From positions 14,994,193 to 15,058,192 of the forward strand of contig NC_091012.1 of the NCBI RefSeq assembly GCF_041146395.1: DNA of 64,000 nucleotides, given 5' to 3'. Made by a program: the position numbers and the translations under genes. The notes beneath the pieces are model-generated. The model worked only from the letters and a program-made list of their open reading frames with translations, did no database searches and was not told the origin of the DNA. Below are positions 61,709 to 64,000 of this stretch, in pieces (position 1 is the first letter of the stretch; the number at the start of each line of letters is the position of its first letter). Source of the DNA: Eulemur rufifrons. Taxonomy: Eukaryota; Chordata; Mammalia; Primates; Lemuridae.

Positions 61709-62790
61709 GTAAGGAGACTTCAAGATGGCTGATAAGAATCAAGGCTTGTCAGAGCATTCAAGTAGAACAGTTGACAATTTAACAGAGGGGAGTGGAAGAT
61801 GATTCCTGGTAAGCAGTGGACCATACAGTCTGAAACAAGTGGAGTCCGGGACACTAACAACAGGTACTGAGCAGCTGAGAAGAGAGGAGGATAAAAGGTA
61901 GGAACTGGCCCAAACAAAATCACAGGACTTCTGGAGCCCAGGGAAAAAGTAAGGGATTTTGACCTCCCCCAGCCAGGTGCCTCAGGCCTGCAATACGATG
62001 CATGTCTCTCATCCCATGGGAGTGTGCTATGAGCAACAAGAGAGCCAGAATCACTGCACATGGACACCCCCCCCTCTGCACCTGATACACTCCAGGCATC
62101 CCAGGAAGCAATTTTGGCTTAAGGTTCTCATAGCTGTGTGACCACACTCCCTCCATAGCAACTGCCAAAGCACCTTGCACTGAGTGACTAAGCCTGCCTT
62201 GGGCATCGGGGAGAACATTTCCAGCAAAAGCTGCACTGAGTGACTAAGCACACCTTTGGCAATGGGGTGCAAACTACCAGCCAAGCCTGCCTTGGAAAGT
62301 GTATCTGGTGCTGCAACTCAGAGAGGAGGAGGGTGGCCTGGCACTCCCTCTTCCTGAGAGTGTTACAGGAAGACCATGGCCCCTTCTCGCCACCATAGCT
62401 GATGCTGGAATTCTCTGTGCTGAGATGCCCAGCTCTCAGTGCTATGGGTGCTTTTTCACCTAGCTCAGCTTGTGATCTTCGCATTGACAGACACTTGGTG
62501 CATCTGTCTGCTGACAGCACAGTCAACAGGATGAGAAGCATTGGGGAAGGGTCCCAGTTTCAAAATCAGGCAGTGAATGAAAGTTCGTGTCCATTGGGAG
62601 GGTGGGGAGGAGAAAAGGAAAACAGTGGTCTGTCAATGTTCCCCCACCAAACCTCCCCTGGAGAACTACCATATTGGATTTTGCTGAACCAGGGAGAATC
62701 AATTTGCATAAGTACTGGTTCCCATGGTAAATAAATACATCTGGTGCCTCTGTCTCAATTAGAGAAGCTGCCCAAAACACCACTCACTTT
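61709..62790 (+). mobile_element. Isolated L1 5' UTR fragment
   Basis: The start 'ggagacttcaagatggctga' (61712) resembles the 5' end of a primate L1 of a different, older group than L1-C. About 1.08 kb of GC-richer leader follows with no ORF1. It includes a 56-base-spaced repeat 'gcactgagtgactaagc' (62177 and 62233). The fragment directly follows 'gaaataatcat' (61698-61708), which recurs at 62889-62899. No poly-A end is present. Open frames inside it have no known-protein features. Confidence 0.6.
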
Positions 62791-62899
62791 TTTTTTGAAT
62801 TCTATAAATTTGTTTTATTTCATTTTGTTAATGTAAATTTATAATACAAATATATAAAAATATAATAAATTGTTACTATGAGTTTGGGGAAATAATCAT

Positions 62900-63050
62900 T
62901 TTTTTTAATTTCAGCTTATTATGTGGGTACAAAAGTTCAGGTTATATATATTGCCCATGTCCTGCCCATACCCCCGAGTCAGAGCTTCAAGCATGTTCAT
63001 TCCCCAGACAGTGTGCATTGCATTCATCATGTAGTTATACCCCCATCCCA
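62900..63050 (-). mobile_element. Short young L1 3' end
   Basis: Poly-T at 62900-62907, then the complement of the young L1 3' UTR to about 63050. Confidence 0.85.
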
Positions 63051-64000
63051 TCATTAAGCATAATGTCATCAAGGTTTATCTCTACTGTGCGTGTTATTAG
63101 ATTATTTGTTTTTTAAAGCTGAGAAATAATCCATTATTTCTAAGTTTCAAATTGTACTTATCCTTTCATTTGGTAAGGGAAGTTTGGGTTTCTTTCATCT
63201 ACTGGCCTTTGTGAATAATGATGAAATAAATATGAGTGTGAAGATACCTTTTTATTTTACAATATATGCAAGAGTTTATATTCGTGTTTCTTTCTGATTC
63301 ATTGGTCCAGTTTTCTGTCTTTCTGCCAGTAGAAAACTTCATTGACTACTGTAGCTTTTTCAATGTTTTAAAATGGGGAAGTATGGTACCAATAGCTTTG
63401 TTTGTCTTTTTGATGATTGTTCAGATCTTTGTGGTCTCTTGAGATTCCATATTATTTTTGGGTTTGCTGTTTCTCTTTTTGAAAAAATTAAATTGAGAAT
63501 TTGAAAGGAATTGCATTGAATCTGTAGACCACTATCGACATCTTCACAGCATTAAGTCTTCTTTCCTTGAACACGAACATGTTCAAAAGTGTGTTATTTT
63601 CATATATTTTTGAATTTTTCTGTGTTTCTTCTGTTAGTTATTTACAGTTTCATTCCATTCTGGTCAGAAATTAAAGTGTGCAAAATTTCAGTTTTCTAAA
63701 ATTGGGTAACACTTGTTTTGTGGCCAAACAGGTAGTTTTTTAGGAAGAATGTTTTATGAGGTATTAAGAAAATTGTATGTTCTATTATTATTCTGTAGAG
63801 TGTTCTCTATATATCTGTTAGGTCTAATTGCTCTACGGTGTTTTCAAATCTTCTATTTTCTTATTATTAATTTGACTGACTTTATTATTATTGAAAGTGG
63901 AATATCAAAGTATCCTATTATGTTGCTGTCCATTTCTTGCTTCAATTGTGTCAATATTTTCTTTATATATTTGTGAACCATGATGTGAGATAAAGATAGA
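63051..64000 (-). mobile_element. Old L1M ORF2 remnant, running off the window
   Basis: Complement of L1 ORF2, for example 'ggaattgcattgaatctgtag' at 63508, strongly diverged and continuing beyond the right edge. Confidence 0.65.

Noticed and set aside
62188..62783. Several overlapping ORFs of 85-117 codons near 62.5 kb as a unique host gene
   Set aside because: They lie on both strands in a GC-rich L1 5' UTR fragment, with no recognisable domain or splice pattern.
47650..64000. Search for a C2H2 zinc-finger exon on the plus strand
   Set aside because: No repeated C-x2-C...H-x3-H units with HTGEKP-like linkers are visible; the apparent ORFs there are L1-derived or random.

Overview
The window is nuclear DNA of a primate, most likely a strepsirrhine (lemur-type). 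The first 220 bases are an Alu with the A-rich linker and the right-arm block 'gctaggctgacgccacggc' that I associate with strepsirrhine Alus. The young L1 elements form one related set with a shared 3' end (ending ...cataataagctgaaataaaa). No complete host gene is present. This is an AT-rich, repeat-laden accessory region holding remnants of chemosensory receptor genes and the 5' part of a KRAB zinc-finger gene.

Layout. 1-7430: an Alu, a minus-strand L1 (A) with a second, 5'-inverted L1 (B) inside it, an old L1M remnant, then a 1.08-kb insertion built only of copies of nearby sequence in alternating orientation, ending at an MLT1-like LTR. 8150-8880: a vomeronasal type-1 receptor (V1R) pseudogene. 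10614-18121: a full-length plus-strand L1 (C) with open ORF1 and ORF2, a 71-bp tandem array in its promoter and a probable 3' transduction, all inside a 17-bp target-site duplication. About 18850-23530: a decayed class III (ERV-L) provirus with RT, RNase H, integrase and dUTPase remnants and an MLT2-type 3' LTR that abuts a truncated olfactory receptor (OR) pseudogene. 25645-29495: an old minus-strand L1 (F).

32519-45436: two more 5'-inverted L1s (G and H), MLT1, Alu and L1M remnants, and a second OR pseudogene (39570-40489). 45437-47649: three exons of a KRAB zinc-finger gene on the plus strand, with consensus splice sites and an open frame. No zinc-finger exon is visible in the remaining 16 kb. 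47650-64000: old L1M sequence, an old Alu, a full-length but dead minus-strand L1 (E, 52228-59600) with a 16-bp target-site duplication, and an isolated L1 5' UTR fragment (61709-62790).

How it fits together. The only sequences that look protein-coding today are L1-C ORF1/ORF2, which would act as one retrotransposition unit (RNA-binding chaperone plus endonuclease/reverse transcriptase), and the KRAB exons, whose product would be a transcriptional repressor if the gene continues downstream. V1R, OR2-like and KRAB-ZNF remnants together recall the human 1q44 region (VN1R5, OR2 cluster, ZNF genes); that synteny is inference. All repeat family names come from recall of sequence patterns, not from a database search.
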